Below, in pieces: positions 1 to 7,571 of a DNA stretch of 20,158 bases. The position numbers and the translations under genes are program-made. The DNA is from an uncultured Pseudomonas sp. (GTDB taxonomy: Bacteria; Pseudomonadota; Gammaproteobacteria; Pseudomonadales; Pseudomonadaceae). A model generated the notes under the pieces. It ran no database searches. It was not told where the DNA came from and was given only the letters and a program-made list of their open reading frames with translations. Where the stretch lies: assembly GCF_946885885.1 (NCBI RefSeq), contig NZ_CAMPHN010000077.1, positions 1-20,158 of the forward strand. The letters run 5' to 3'. Each line of letters starts with the position of its first letter. Positions within the stretch are counted from its first letter, which is position 1.

Positions 1-539
1 GCAGCAGCCTGCGCCAGCAACCGCGCGAGGCGCTGCGCCAGCTCGGCGTGGTGTTCCAACAGAGCACCCTGGATCTGGACCTCAGCGTCGAGCAGAACCT
101 GCGCTACCACGCCGCCCTGCACGGCATCCCAAGGCGCGAGGCGCAGCTGCGGATCGACGAGGAACTGGCGCGTCAGCAGTTGCTCGAACGCCGCCACGAC
201 AAAGTCCGCGCACTCAACGGCGGCCACCGCCGCCGCGTGGAAATCGCCCGCGCCCTGCTCCATCGGCCGCGCTTGTTGTTACTCGACGAAGCCAGCGCTG
301 GCCTCGACCCGGCCAGCCGCCTGGCGCTCAACCGGCATGTCCGACAGCTGTGCCGCGACGCCGGTCTGGCGGTGCTCTGGACCACCCACCTGCTCGATGA
401 AGTACAGGCCAGCGACGAGCTGCTGATCCTCAACCGCGGCCATCTGGTCGCCCAGGGCATCGCCGGCCAGATCGGCGCCGACGACGTAAGCCTGGCCGCC
501 ACCTTCGAGCGCCTGACCGGCTGCGAGGCGGCGGCATGA
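1..539 (+). CDS. ABC transporter ATP-binding protein, PQQ-alcohol-oxidation type (5' end missing)
   Basis: This is the C-terminal part of an ABC ATPase that would energise the permease encoded next. The reading frame is open from the first bases, so the start and the Walker A motif lie outside the window. Visible in order are a Q-loop (VVFQQ), a signature motif in the variant form LNGGH followed by RRRVEIARAL, Walker B (LLLLDEAS) with its catalytic glutamate, the D-loop (GLDP) and the H-loop histidine (TTH). The family is the ATPase found beside PQQ-dependent alcohol dehydrogenases in pseudomonads; its substrate is not known to me. The stop codon forms an ATGA with a possible old start of the permease, which suggests the two genes once overlapped before a REP element entered between them. 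The ABC ATPase assignment is certain; the subfamily rests on context. Confidence 0.93.
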   Translation, partial: SSLRQQPREALRQLGVVFQQSTLDLDLSVEQNLRYHAALHGIPRREAQLRIDEELARQQLLERRHDKVRALNGGHRRRVEIARALLHRPRLLLLDEASAGLDPASRLALNRHVRQLCRDAGLAVLWTTHLLDEVQASDELLILNRGHLVAQGIAGQIGADDVSLAATFERLTGCEAAA

Positions 540-556
540 ATGCTTCGCGCCACCAC

Positions 557-654
557 AAAAGCATCGCGGCTAAAGCGGAGCGCCGCCCGCCCCCTCCCAC
601 AGGTTTCAAGTTCACCACTTCCCTTGTGGGAGGGGCTTTAGCCGCGACGCTTTT
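557..654. repeat. REP-type palindrome between ABC ATPase and permease genes
   Basis: A long imperfect inverted repeat is present. The outer arms are AAAAGCATCGCGGCTAAAG on the left and CTTTAGCCGCGACGCTTTT on the right. Inner arms CCCCTCCCACAG and TTGTGGGAGGGG also pair. The GCGGCTAAAG and CCTCCCACA blocks are typical of Pseudomonas REP elements. It lies inside the roughly 230-bp gap separating two genes that normally sit tightly together, and its transcript could form a strong hairpin inside the operon. Confidence 0.85.
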
Positions 655-771
655 CGCTTGCTCTGCCCCGTCTGGCAGGACGTTGAAAAACCTAGGCGAG
701 ACCGTACGTGCCCGAAAATTCGTGGTGCGCACGGCGCAGCCTACCCCGCGCCCGCCGACGGAGCCCCGCCC

Positions 772-1563
772 ATGAACGCCTACTGGTACTGCTTGCAAGG
801 CATCGTGCAACGCGAATGGCTGCGCTTCGTGCTGCAACGCTCGCGCTTTCTCAGCGCCCTGGTGCGCCCGCTGCTGTGGCTGCTGGTGTTCGCCGCCGGC
901 TTTCGCGCCGCCTTGGGCATTGCGATCATCGCGCCCTACGACACCTACATCACCTACGACACCTACATAGTGCCGGGGCTGGCCTGTATGATCCTGCTGT
1001 TCAACGGCATGCAGGGTTCGTTGTCGATGGTCTACGACCGCGAAATGGGCAGCATGCGCGTACTGCTGACCAGTCCCTTGCCACGGGCGTTTCTGCTCGC
1101 CGGCAAGCTGCTGGCGATCGCCCTGATCTCGCTGCTGCAGGTGTATGCCTTTCTCGCCATCGCCTGGTTCTACGGCGTACAACCGCCGCTCTGGGGCCTG
1201 CTCGCCGCCCTGCCGGCACTATTGCTGGTGGCCTTGCTGCTCAGCGCCCTGGGCCTGCTGTTGTCCAACGGCATTCGCCAGTTGGAGAACTTCGCCGGGG
1301 TGATGAATTTCGTGATATTCCCGCTGTTCTTCCTCTCCTCGGCGCTCTACCCACTGTGGAAGATGCGCGAGGCCAGCGAATGGCTGTATTGGCTGTGCGC
1401 GCTCAACCCCTTCAGCCATGCGGTGGAGCTGGTGCGCTACGCCCTCTACCAACGCCTGAACCTCACCGCCCTGTTGGTGTGCCTGGGCCTGACCACGCTG
1501 TTCGCGGCACTCTCGGTGCTGACCTTCAACCCGCAACACGCGGCGTTGCGGCGGGCCAGCTAA
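772..1563 (+). CDS. ABC-2 type transporter permease, PQQ-alcohol-oxidation type
   Basis: This 263-residue integral inner-membrane protein is the membrane partner of the preceding ATPase. It shows about six hydrophobic segments: residues ~28-50, 65-85, 105-135, 145-165, 175-200 and 230-250. It has the ABC-2 pattern, including a cytoplasmic YDREMGSMRVLLTSPLPR stretch that normally contacts the ATPase and an NPFSHAVELVRYAL motif near the C terminus. The ATG at 772 was chosen because a GGAG lies eight bases upstream and MNAYWYCL is a natural N terminus; the frame is open further upstream, but only into REP-derived sequence. An oddity is a short tandem repeat, YDTYIT then YDTYI, around residues 56-66, encoded by nearly identical 18-bp units. 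The transported substrate is unknown; export of an alcohol-oxidation intermediate or cofactor-related compound is speculation. Confidence 0.9.
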   Translation: MNAYWYCLQGIVQREWLRFVLQRSRFLSALVRPLLWLLVFAAGFRAALGIAIIAPYDTYITYDTYIVPGLACMILLFNGMQGSLSMVYDREMGSMRVLLTSPLPRAFLLAGKLLAIALISLLQVYAFLAIAWFYGVQPPLWGLLAALPALLLVALLLSALGLLLSNGIRQLENFAGVMNFVIFPLFFLSSALYPLWKMREASEWLYWLCALNPFSHAVELVRYALYQRLNLTALLVCLGLTTLFAALSVLTFNPQHAALRRAS

Positions 1564-1591
1564 GCCACGCACACCAAGCCCGCCCGCACCC

Positions 1592-1615
1592 TGTAGGAGC
1601 GAGCTTGCTCGCGAT
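1592..1615. repeat. Pseudomonas REP element (TGTAGGAGCGAGCTTGCTCG type)
   Basis: The sequence carries the common pseudomonad REP core, with the perfect inner palindrome GCGAGCTTGCTCGC at 1599-1612. It lies just after the permease stop codon. It is a solitary copy and has no T-tract, so it is not a convincing intrinsic terminator. Confidence 0.85.
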
Positions 1616-1704
1616 CGGTCCTCGAGGCTGGAATACGAAACGCCGCATGGCCACGCAATCGCTTGCAACGGCCTGCTAACAGGCCTTCCACGCCTGCGCC
1701 TCTA

Positions 1705-1715
1705 CTACTTTGGTA
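1705..1715 (+). promoter_or_regulatory. Candidate activator site CTACTTTGGTA upstream of CXXCW gene
   Basis: This 11-bp word occurs again, exactly, upstream of pqqF on the other strand. The distance to the start codon is almost the same in both places: 95 and 91 intervening bases. Both genes serve PQQ-dependent oxidation, and the response regulator ErbR is encoded nearby, so a shared regulator site is plausible. The binding protein is inferred and not shown. Confidence 0.35.
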
Positions 1716-1766
1716 CTGCTTTTGCTCTCCATCGTAGAATTTCCAAAGCCTCGGAATTACCCCCTA

Positions 1767-1807
1767 ATACCTCCATAAAAAGAACCGCTACTTAAGCGAG
1801 GAGGTAT
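1767..1807 (+). promoter_or_regulatory. Possible Shine-Dalgarno-sequestering hairpin before CXXCW gene
   Basis: ATACCTCC at 1767-1774 is perfectly complementary to GGAGGTAT at 1800-1807. The second arm holds the strong Shine-Dalgarno AGGAGG (1799-1804), six bases before the GTG start. If the transcript starts upstream of 1767, an 8-bp stem with a 25-base loop would cover the ribosome binding site. The first arm is also part of a direct repeat on the other strand (GGAGGTATTA then GGGGGTAATT), so a protein-binding role at the DNA level is an alternative. Confidence 0.4.
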
Positions 1808-1810
1808 CCG

Positions 1811-2356
1811 GTGGCAATGCGACCCGCTGCTTTGCTGGTGCTCAATGGCCTGCTGGCCCTGGCCTGTATGGTGCATGCCGAGCCGCCGCTGTTTTCGGCC
1901 GATGGCTACCGCATCGAGCACTACCGCAGCCCGACCCCGACGCATAACGAGTACGCTCGCCCCCTCGACACCGCAGCCCTGCAACGGCTGTTGATCGAAC
2001 AGCCCCACGCCCGCCTGATCGACACCTACCGCCGTCCCTGGCGGCATGGCCAGTTCATCGAAGACGAAACCCACGCCAACCTGCCGGACAGCCTGTGGCT
2101 CGCCAACACCGGCGACGGCGAATTGGACGCGCAATGGCAGAGCTACTTCAGCCATCATCTGCAACAGGCCAGCCACAACGACAAAGGTTGGCCGTTGGTG
2201 TTCTACTGTCGCGCCGATTGCTGGCTGGGCTGGAACGCGGCGAAACGCGCCCACGCCATGGGCTATAACAACCTCTACTGGTACCGCGACGGCATCGACG
2301 GCTGGCAGCAGGCCGGCCTGCCGTTGATCCCGGCGCAACCGGCTGCGCTGCCTTGA
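1811..2356 (+). CDS. PQQ-dependent catabolism-associated CXXCW motif protein (periplasmic, rhodanese-like)
   Basis: This 181-residue protein has an N-terminal signal peptide (about residues 1-23, ending VHA before EPPLF), so it should act in the periplasm. The C-terminal half looks rhodanese-like. Its diagnostic stretch is FYCRADCW with Cys133, Cys137 and Trp138, followed by WNAAKRA and later GWQQAGLP. The spacing here is C-x3-C-W. The family is known from its constant link to PQQ-dependent dehydrogenases and the adjacent ABC transporter; its biochemical role is not established, and thiol chemistry or redox help to the dehydrogenase or cytochrome is an inference. The GTG start is chosen because AGGAGG lies six bases upstream; the in-frame ATG two codons later is the alternative. 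The leader contains a possible SD-blocking hairpin and a candidate activator site. Confidence 0.88.
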   Translation: MAMRPAALLVLNGLLALACMVHAEPPLFSADGYRIEHYRSPTPTHNEYARPLDTAALQRLLIEQPHARLIDTYRRPWRHGQFIEDETHANLPDSLWLANTGDGELDAQWQSYFSHHLQQASHNDKGWPLVFYCRADCWLGWNAAKRAHAMGYNNLYWYRDGIDGWQQAGLPLIPAQPAALP

Positions 2357-2421
2357 GTGCGAGAGATGCTTTGCCGACAGCTGAAAGCCACGCCAAAATT
2401 ACAACAACGAGGTGAAAGGCC

Positions 2422-3087
2422 ATGTACAAAATTCTGATTGCCGACGACCACCCGCTGTTTCGCGAAGCCATCCACAATGTCATCAGCGACGGCTTCTCCG
2501 GCAGCGAAATCCTCGAAACCGCGGACCTCGACAGCGCCCTGGCCCTGACCCTGGAACACGACGACCTCGACCTGATCCTGCTCGACCTCAATATGCCCGG
2601 CATGCACGGCCTCAACGGCCTGATGCAACTGCGCAACGAGGCGCCGACCATCCCGGTGGTGATCGTTTCCGCCGAGCAGGACAAACAAGTGGTGCTGCAA
2701 GCCATCACCTACGGCGCCGTCGGCTTTATCACCAAATCCTCGCCGCGCGCGCAGATGACCGATGCCATCCAGCAGATCCTCAACGGCAACGTCTACCTGC
2801 CGCCGGACATTATCCGCACCCAGGGCAACAGCTCGCGGCGCAGCCACCCGGAAAACCCGAGCATCTCCGCCGAACTGCTGCAGGCCCTGACCCGCAAGCA
2901 GCTGCTGGTGTTGGAGCGCATGACCAAGGGCGAATCCAACAAACAGATCGCCTACAGCCTGGATATCGCCGAAACCACGGTCAAAGCCCACGTTTCGGCG
3001 ATCCTGCGCAAGCTCAACGTACACAACCGGGTGCAGGCGATCCTCTCGGCCGGGGATATCGACTTTGCCGCCTACCTGCGCCGCTGA
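2422..3087 (+). CDS. erbR: LuxR/NarL-family response regulator ErbR (AgmR)
   Basis: This 221-residue cytoplasmic transcription regulator has an N-terminal receiver domain (residues ~1-120). The acidic pocket is Asp8/Asp9, the phospho-acceptor is Asp55 ([10 protein letters not shown]), and Ser83 and Lys105 are the switch residues. A C-terminal LuxR-type helix-turn-helix (about 153-212) contains [22 protein letters not shown]. The sequence closely matches my memory of ErbR/AgmR of Pseudomonas (PedR1 in P. putida), which activates genes for PQQ-dependent alcohol oxidation. The gene follows the CXXCW gene by 65 bp on the same strand and has a good ribosome site (GAGGTGA) before the ATG. No cognate kinase adjoins it directly; the nearest kinase in the window is the hybrid kinase on the other strand. 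The orthology call is strong but was made without a search. Confidence 0.93.
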   Translation: MYKILIADDHPLFREAIHNVISDGFSGSEILETADLDSALALTLEHDDLDLILLDLNMPGMHGLNGLMQLRNEAPTIPVVIVSAEQDKQVVLQAITYGAVGFITKSSPRAQMTDAIQQILNGNVYLPPDIIRTQGNSSRRSHPENPSISAELLQALTRKQLLVLERMTKGESNKQIAYSLDIAETTVKAHVSAILRKLNVHNRVQAILSAGDIDFAAYLRR

Positions 3088-3128
3088 GCATTGTGTTAGA
3101 ACGGCGGCTTTGCGACCTGGAGTCCGCC

Positions 3129-3548
3129 ATGCATATCCGCTCCTTCCAACTGACCGACGAGACGGCCGTTATCGATCTGTGGCAACGCTGCGAACTGACC
3201 CGGCCGTGGAACGACCCGCAAAAGGACATCCAGCGCAAGCTCAAGGTGCAGCCTGAGCTGTTTCTGCTCGGCGAGATCGACGGCCGGGTGGTGGCCTCGG
3301 TGATGGCCGGCTTCGACGGCCACCGCGGCTGGGTCAACTACCTGGCGGTATGTCCCACCCAGCGCCGCCTCGGCCTGGGCCGCCAGCTGATGGAAGAAGT
3401 AGAACGCCGCCTCACCGCCCTCGGCTGCCCCAAACTGAATCTGCAGGTGCGTAGCGATAACCAGGCCGTGCTGAGCTTCTACCGCAACCTCGGATACCAG
3501 GTGGATGAGGTGGTCAGCCTGGGCAAGCGCTTGATTACCGATGTTTGA
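3129..3548 (+). CDS. GNAT-family N-acetyltransferase, YpeA-like
   Basis: The encoded 139-residue protein spans one GNAT fold. Motif A, which binds acetyl-CoA, is visible as VCPTQRRLGLGRQLMEEVE (about residues 75-93; Q/RxxGxG pattern). The N-terminal IRSFQLTDETAVIDLWQRC and the C-terminal FYRNLGYQVDEVVSLGKRLI match the E. coli YpeA type, whose length (~141) is almost the same. The substrate of this subgroup is not known to me. The ATG at 3129 has TGGAG six bases upstream and gives the family's usual N terminus; the frame is open much further upstream, but that part overlaps erbR out of frame and is not coding. The gene starts 41 bp after erbR and may be cotranscribed with it. No functional link to alcohol oxidation is evident. 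Confidence 0.9.
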   Translation: MHIRSFQLTDETAVIDLWQRCELTRPWNDPQKDIQRKLKVQPELFLLGEIDGRVVASVMAGFDGHRGWVNYLAVCPTQRRLGLGRQLMEEVERRLTALGCPKLNLQVRSDNQAVLSFYRNLGYQVDEVVSLGKRLITDV

Positions 3549-3641
3549 GGCAGGGTGAAAAAAGCTGATTCCGATACCGAACTGTCCAAGTCATAGACGC
3601 GTCGAATTGCGCGCGTTCATTCATCCTCGCAAAAGAAAACC

Positions 3642-3923
3642 ATGTTCAATTATTTAAAGATCTTTAGCTGGTTTCTCTTCACCTTCGCCATCGTCGGACT
3701 CGGCGCCATGGCATTTTTTGACGTTGATCCCGGGATTGGCAGCAAAACCCAAGCACTCGTATTGATGACCTTGCAGATAGCTATCTCGTCCGTGCTGTTA
3801 GCGGGTTTCAAGCTCTATAACGCCGGCAAAATCGGCCGAAACACGCTTTTATACGGCGGCTGGGGATTGATACTGCTGCTGCTCGTAGTCGGTCAGGTCT
3901 GGATCAATATCGATAGCCCGTAG
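3642..3923 (+). CDS. Small three-helix membrane protein of unknown function
   Basis: This predicted 93-residue inner-membrane protein has three hydrophobic segments, about residues 5-26, 38-57 and 70-88. They are joined by a short acidic loop (FFDVDPG) and a basic loop (KLYNAGKIGRN), consistent with normal membrane topology. I do not recognise the family. The gene is visibly AT-richer than its neighbours and has only a weak A-rich ribosome site, which may indicate foreign origin. Its TAG stop codon is formed by the first bases of the left palindromic repeat of the RAYT element, so the native C terminus may have been altered by the insertion. It has consistent codon structure and a believable membrane pattern, so I treat it as real. 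Confidence 0.6.
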   Translation: MFNYLKIFSWFLFTFAIVGLGAMAFFDVDPGIGSKTQALVLMTLQIAISSVLLAGFKLYNAGKIGRNTLLYGGWGLILLLLVVGQVWINIDSP

Positions 3924-4061
3924 GATGCGGTTGAGCGCAGCGATACCCATCGGCGTTCGATGAGTCACCACCTCCCCCTGCCTCCAACAGCTTGTGATGG
4001 GTATCGCTTCGCTCAACGCCATCCTACGTGTGATCGCAGCCGGGCAACGTAATCCCTAGCC
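3921..4061. repeat. Left 141-bp palindromic repeat flanking the RAYT gene
   Basis: This REPIN-like unit contains two long inverted arms. The first runs from 3920 (GTAGGATGCGGTTGAGCG...) and its near-complement ends at 4027 (...CGCTCAACGCCATCCTAC), separated by a pyrimidine-rich spacer. A second copy, in the same orientation, lies at 4797-4937 and differs at only five positions of 141. The copy supplies the stop codon of the upstream membrane-protein gene. Confidence 0.9.
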
Positions 4062-4212
4062 GGTAGGATGATTAGGCGCCCACCGATCTGCGGGCAGCCA
4101 CAACACTAAACGCGCCGTAACCCATCATCGCTTTATCCATCACCGCGGCTCGATGGTATTTCCTTGTCACCCGCTAAACTCTCTGCGTACTTCTCTGCAA
4201 AGGAATGCAGGC

Positions 4213-4740
4213 ATGACCGCTTACCGCCGCGACTGGACGCCGGGCGCCACCTGGTTCTTTACTCTCAACCTGGCCGAACGCCAACGCGACTTGCTGACCA
4301 CGCAAATCGACCTATTGCGCGCCAGCTTTGCCAGGGTGATGCACCGGCATCCGTGGCGGATCGATGCGATCGTCATCCTCCCCGATCACCTGCATGCCCT
4401 GTGCACGCTGCCACCTGGCGATGCGGACTTTGCGCTGCGCTGGCGGCTGATCAAAACCGGTTTCTCCCGCGCCCTGCCCCGTGACGAACGGATCGGCGCC
4501 AGCCGTCTGGGCAGAGGCGAACGCGGTATCTGGCAGCGGCGCTATTGGGAGCATCGCATTCGCGATAATCGAGACTTCGCCCGGCACGTCGACTACATCC
4601 ATAACAACCCGCGCAAACATGGACATGTACAACGGCTCGCGGACTGGCCGTGGTCGTCCTTTCATCGGTATGTACAGGCGGGATTGTTGCCCGAAGATTG
4701 GGGCGGAGGCGATGACCCGGATAACGGATACGGTGAGTAG
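4213..4740 (+). CDS. REP-associated tyrosine transposase (RAYT)
   Basis: This 175-residue single-strand DNA transposase belongs to the Y1/IS200-like superfamily. The HUH metal-binding pair is His59 and His61 (LPDHLHAL), and the catalytic tyrosine is most likely Tyr128 (HVDYIHNNPRKHG). The stretches WQRRYWEHRIRD and DWPWSSFHRYV are hallmarks of RAYT proteins, which are thought to move or maintain REP/REPIN repeats. All key residues are present, so the enzyme may be active. The ATG at 4213 is preferred over an upstream in-frame ATG at 4153 because AAGGA lies eight bases before it and the family begins close to YRRDWTPGATWFFTLN. Two 141-bp palindromic repeats in direct orientation bracket the gene, as in REP/RAYT units of pseudomonads. 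Confidence 0.93.
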   Translation: MTAYRRDWTPGATWFFTLNLAERQRDLLTTQIDLLRASFARVMHRHPWRIDAIVILPDHLHALCTLPPGDADFALRWRLIKTGFSRALPRDERIGASRLGRGERGIWQRRYWEHRIRDNRDFARHVDYIHNNPRKHGHVQRLADWPWSSFHRYVQAGLLPEDWGGGDDPDNGYGE

Positions 4741-4796
4741 AAAACGAACGGGATAAGCGTGTACCGCTAGGGCTGCAGCGGTTCTTGTGCTTTTCG

Positions 4797-4937
4797 TAGG
4801 ATGCGGTTGAGCGCAGCGATACCCATCGGCGCTCGATGAGCCACCACCTCCCCCAGCCTCCAACAGCTTGTGATGGGTATCGCTGCGCTCAACGCCATCC
4901 TACGGGTGATCGCAGCCGGGCAACGTAATCCCTAGCC
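4797..4937. repeat. Right 141-bp palindromic repeat flanking the RAYT gene
   Basis: This copy matches the left one in 136 of 141 positions and has the same orientation. Its inverted arms again carry GTTGAGCGCAGCGATACCCATC and its complement. Its right end contains the TAG stop codon of the sensor-kinase gene that reads in from the other strand, so its hairpin also lies just downstream of that gene and could protect or end its mRNA. Confidence 0.9.
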
Positions 4938-7571
4938 CGCCCCGCGCTCCAACAGATGACTCATCGCCGTCTTCAGCTTCATCGGCCGTACCGGCTTATG
5001 CATCAAGGTATGGCCGAGTTCGCGCATCTGCTGTTTCAGTTCGTTGCTGTAGTTGGCGGTGATCATCAGTGCCGGTAGCGGTGTGCTGCGGCGGGCGTTG
5101 ATCAGGGCGACGGCGTCGACGCCGTTGTGGCCGTCGTCGAGGTGGTAGTCGGCGATCAGCAGGTCGGCGTCGGCGTGGTAGTTGTCGACCTGGCGCGCCA
5201 GGTCTTCTTCCGATAGCGCGGTGACCACCTGGCAACCCCAGGCTTCGAGCAAGGTGCGCATGCCGGCGCAGATCGCCGCGTCGTTATCCAGCACCCAGAT
5301 GCGCGAGCCGCTGAGGCGTTCGAGCAACAGGTCAGGCGTCTCGTGCACCACCCGGGCGCGCGGCGCGCGGGTGGTCAGCGGCACTTCCACGGCGAACATC
5401 GAGCCGCGCCCCAGTTGCGAACGGACGTGGATACGGTGGCCGAGCATGCGCGCGATCTTGTCGACGATCGCCAGGCCCAGGCCGAGGCCGCGGTCCTGCT
5501 TGCGGTGGGTGACGTCGCCACGTTTGAACTCCTGGAATATCTCGCCGAGCTTGTTCTCGGCGATGCCGATGCCGGTATCCCAGACCTCGATCGACAAACT
5601 CTGCCGACGCCTGCGGCAACCGAGCAGGATGCGCCCGCTGGTGGTGTAGCGAATGGCGTTGCTGAGCAGGTTGCGCAGAATCCGCGCGAGCAGCTGGATA
5701 TCGCTGCGTACCAGTGCCGAGCTGGGGATGAAGTCCAGGCGCAGGCCTTCGCTGCCGGCGATCTGGTGGTATTCGGCGGCGAGGTTTTCCAGCAGCTCGC
5801 TGACCGCGAAGGGTGCGATATCCGGCTTGATCAGCCCGGCATCGAGCTTGGAGATATCCACCAGGGTGCCGAGCAGGCTTTCCACATCCTCCAGGGAATT
5901 GCTGACGTTGCGCACCAGGCCAGCGCTGCCGGCCAGCTCGCGTTTCTCCAGCAGCGCGCTGGTGAACAGCCGTGCGGCGTTCAACGGTTGCAACAGGTCA
6001 TGGCTGACCGCGGCGAGGAATTTGGTTTTCGACAGGTTGGCCTGCTCGGCCTCGCCCTTGGCTTCGCGCAGGCGCGCTTCCATCTGCGTGCGCTCGTCGA
6101 TTTCGCGGCGCAGCTGCTGGTTGACCGTGGTCAGTTCGGCGGTGCGTTCGCGCACCCGTTGTTCCAGATGCTGATAGGCCTGATGCAGCGCTTCGGCGGT
6201 GCGCCGGCGCTCGGTGATATCGCGGATCAGCACGAAGATGCCGACCACTTCGCCGCTGGCCTGCCGGTTCGGCACGTAGGAACGCAGCATGTAGCGCTCC
6301 TGGCCGCTGTGGTTGGTTTCGGCGACGTCGAAGGTCACGCTCTCGCCGGACAACGCCCGCTCGATATAGGGTTCCAGGCGCCGGCAATGGTCCTCGCTGT
6401 GCACCTCGCGCAGGCTCTGACCGAGCATCGCGCCGCGCGGCCAGCAGTACCATTCCTCGTAAACCTTGTTGGTGAACTCGTAGACCAGGTCGGCATTCAG
6501 GTAGGCGATCAGTGCCGGCACATGGTCGGTGATCAGGCGGATCCAGCGCTCGCTTTCGCTCAGCGCTTCGGCGTGCCGGTAGCGCTCGGTAATGTCGGTG
6601 AAGGTGTTGACGAAGCCGCCGGTGGGCAACGCATGGGTGCGCACTTCGAGCATGCGGCCGTCGAACAGGCGCAGCTCCAGTTCTTCGATTGGCCGGCCGT
6701 TGGCGTCGCGGCTGTCGGGGGTCAACAGGGCCAGTTCGCTGTCGGCCATCACTTCGGCGAATGGCCTGTGCGCGTTGATCGGCGCCAGGCCGCAGAGGTC
6801 GAGAAAGCGGTGGTTCCACAACTCCAGGGTGCCTTCGGCGTTGACCATCGCCATGCCCTGGGACAGGTTGTCGACGGCGCGCTGCAGCAGCCGCGACTTC
6901 TGCGCCAGGGCCTGCTCGCGGCGCTGGGTTTCGTTGAGTTTGACCTCGGTGATATCGGTATAGAGGATCACCAGGCCGCCCTCGCGGGTCGGCCGTTCGC
7001 TGACCTGCACCCAGCGTCCGTCGCGCAGGCGGTAGAGCATCTGCTCGCCTTCCTTGCTGCGCTGTTCCTCGACCACCAGGCCGGTGCTGATGCTCAGGCG
7101 TTTGATTTCCGCCAGGCGGGTGCCGGCGCTGATGCGCGCACGGCTATGGGCCCAGAACGACTTGAAGTGGCTGTTGAACAGGACGATACGCTGTTCGCGG
7201 TCGAACAGCACAAAGCCGTCGGAAATGCTCTCGATGGCGTCGATCAGATGCTGGTGCGCGGTTTCCGCACGCAGGCGCGCATCGCTGAGCAACTGGTTGC
7301 TGGATTTCAGCTCGGCCATCGCCTGGTTCAGCGCGTCGGTGCGTTCGCGCACCTGCTCGGCGAGCACCACCGAATGCTGGAACGCGGCATAGGCGTCGTC
7401 GCCGCGCGAGTGCACCGACTCGACCCGTTCGATCAGCGCGGCGTTGATCCGCTTGAGCTTGAGGTTTTCCTTTTCCAGCGCCTGGCAACGGGCGTGCAGC
7501 TCGACGGTATCAACCCCGGCCAGGTCGGCCGATGGCGACTCCGGTGAAGGTCTGGTTGATGTGCATACCAT
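4932..7571 (-). CDS. nahK: Hybrid sensor histidine kinase, NahK/ErcS' type
   Basis: This 879-residue cytoplasmic kinase has no evident membrane segment. Its domains in order are an N-terminal coiled coil (about 25-105), three PAS domains (about 108-215, 230-335, 345-455), a coiled linker (455-515), HisKA with phospho-acceptor His524 in SHDLLQPL, and a HATPase domain with Asn634/Asn638 (N box), Asp665 (DTGIG) and GLGLGL at 695-700. A C-terminal receiver has Asp762/Asp764, acceptor Asp808, Thr838 and Lys859. In P. aeruginosa the comparable protein (PA1976, ErcS'/NahK) is linked to ethanol oxidation and, with NosP, to nitric-oxide control of biofilm through HptB. The ATG overlaps the end of the FIST gene by 62 bases and has GGAGAG seven bases upstream, so coupled translation is likely. 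The family is certain; NahK orthology rests on the gene pair. Confidence 0.9.
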   Translation of the reverse strand: MVCTSTRPSPESPSADLAGVDTVELHARCQALEKENLKLKRINAALIERVESVHSRGDDAYAAFQHSVVLAEQVRERTDALNQAMAELKSSNQLLSDARLRAETAHQHLIDAIESISDGFVLFDREQRIVLFNSHFKSFWAHSRARISAGTRLAEIKRLSISTGLVVEEQRSKEGEQMLYRLRDGRWVQVSERPTREGGLVILYTDITEVKLNETQRREQALAQKSRLLQRAVDNLSQGMAMVNAEGTLELWNHRFLDLCGLAPINAHRPFAEVMADSELALLTPDSRDANGRPIEELELRLFDGRMLEVRTHALPTGGFVNTFTDITERYRHAEALSESERWIRLITDHVPALIAYLNADLVYEFTNKVYEEWYCWPRGAMLGQSLREVHSEDHCRRLEPYIERALSGESVTFDVAETNHSGQERYMLRSYVPNRQASGEVVGIFVLIRDITERRRTAEALHQAYQHLEQRVRERTAELTTVNQQLRREIDERTQMEARLREAKGEAEQANLSKTKFLAAVSHDLLQPLNAARLFTSALLEKRELAGSAGLVRNVSNSLEDVESLLGTLVDISKLDAGLIKPDIAPFAVSELLENLAAEYHQIAGSEGLRLDFIPSSALVRSDIQLLARILRNLLSNAIRYTTSGRILLGCRRRRQSLSIEVWDTGIGIAENKLGEIFQEFKRGDVTHRKQDRGLGLGLAIVDKIARMLGHRIHVRSQLGRGSMFAVEVPLTTRAPRARVVHETPDLLLERLSGSRIWVLDNDAAICAGMRTLLEAWGCQVVTALSEEDLARQVDNYHADADLLIADYHLDDGHNGVDAVALINARRSTPLPALMITANYSNELKQQMRELGHTLMHKPVRPMKLKTAMSHLLERGAG

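Noticed and set aside
536..775. 79-codon frame starting at the ATPase stop
   Set aside because: It is made of REP sequence, is out of frame with the permease and has no protein-like pattern; explained as the remnant start left by the insertion.
5343..7547. 734-codon open frame on the plus strand opposite the sensor kinase
   Set aside because: It mirrors the kinase gene in high-GC DNA, has low-complexity Gln/Val/Ala/Asp-rich composition with no domain, and the opposite strand encodes a complete multi-domain kinase.
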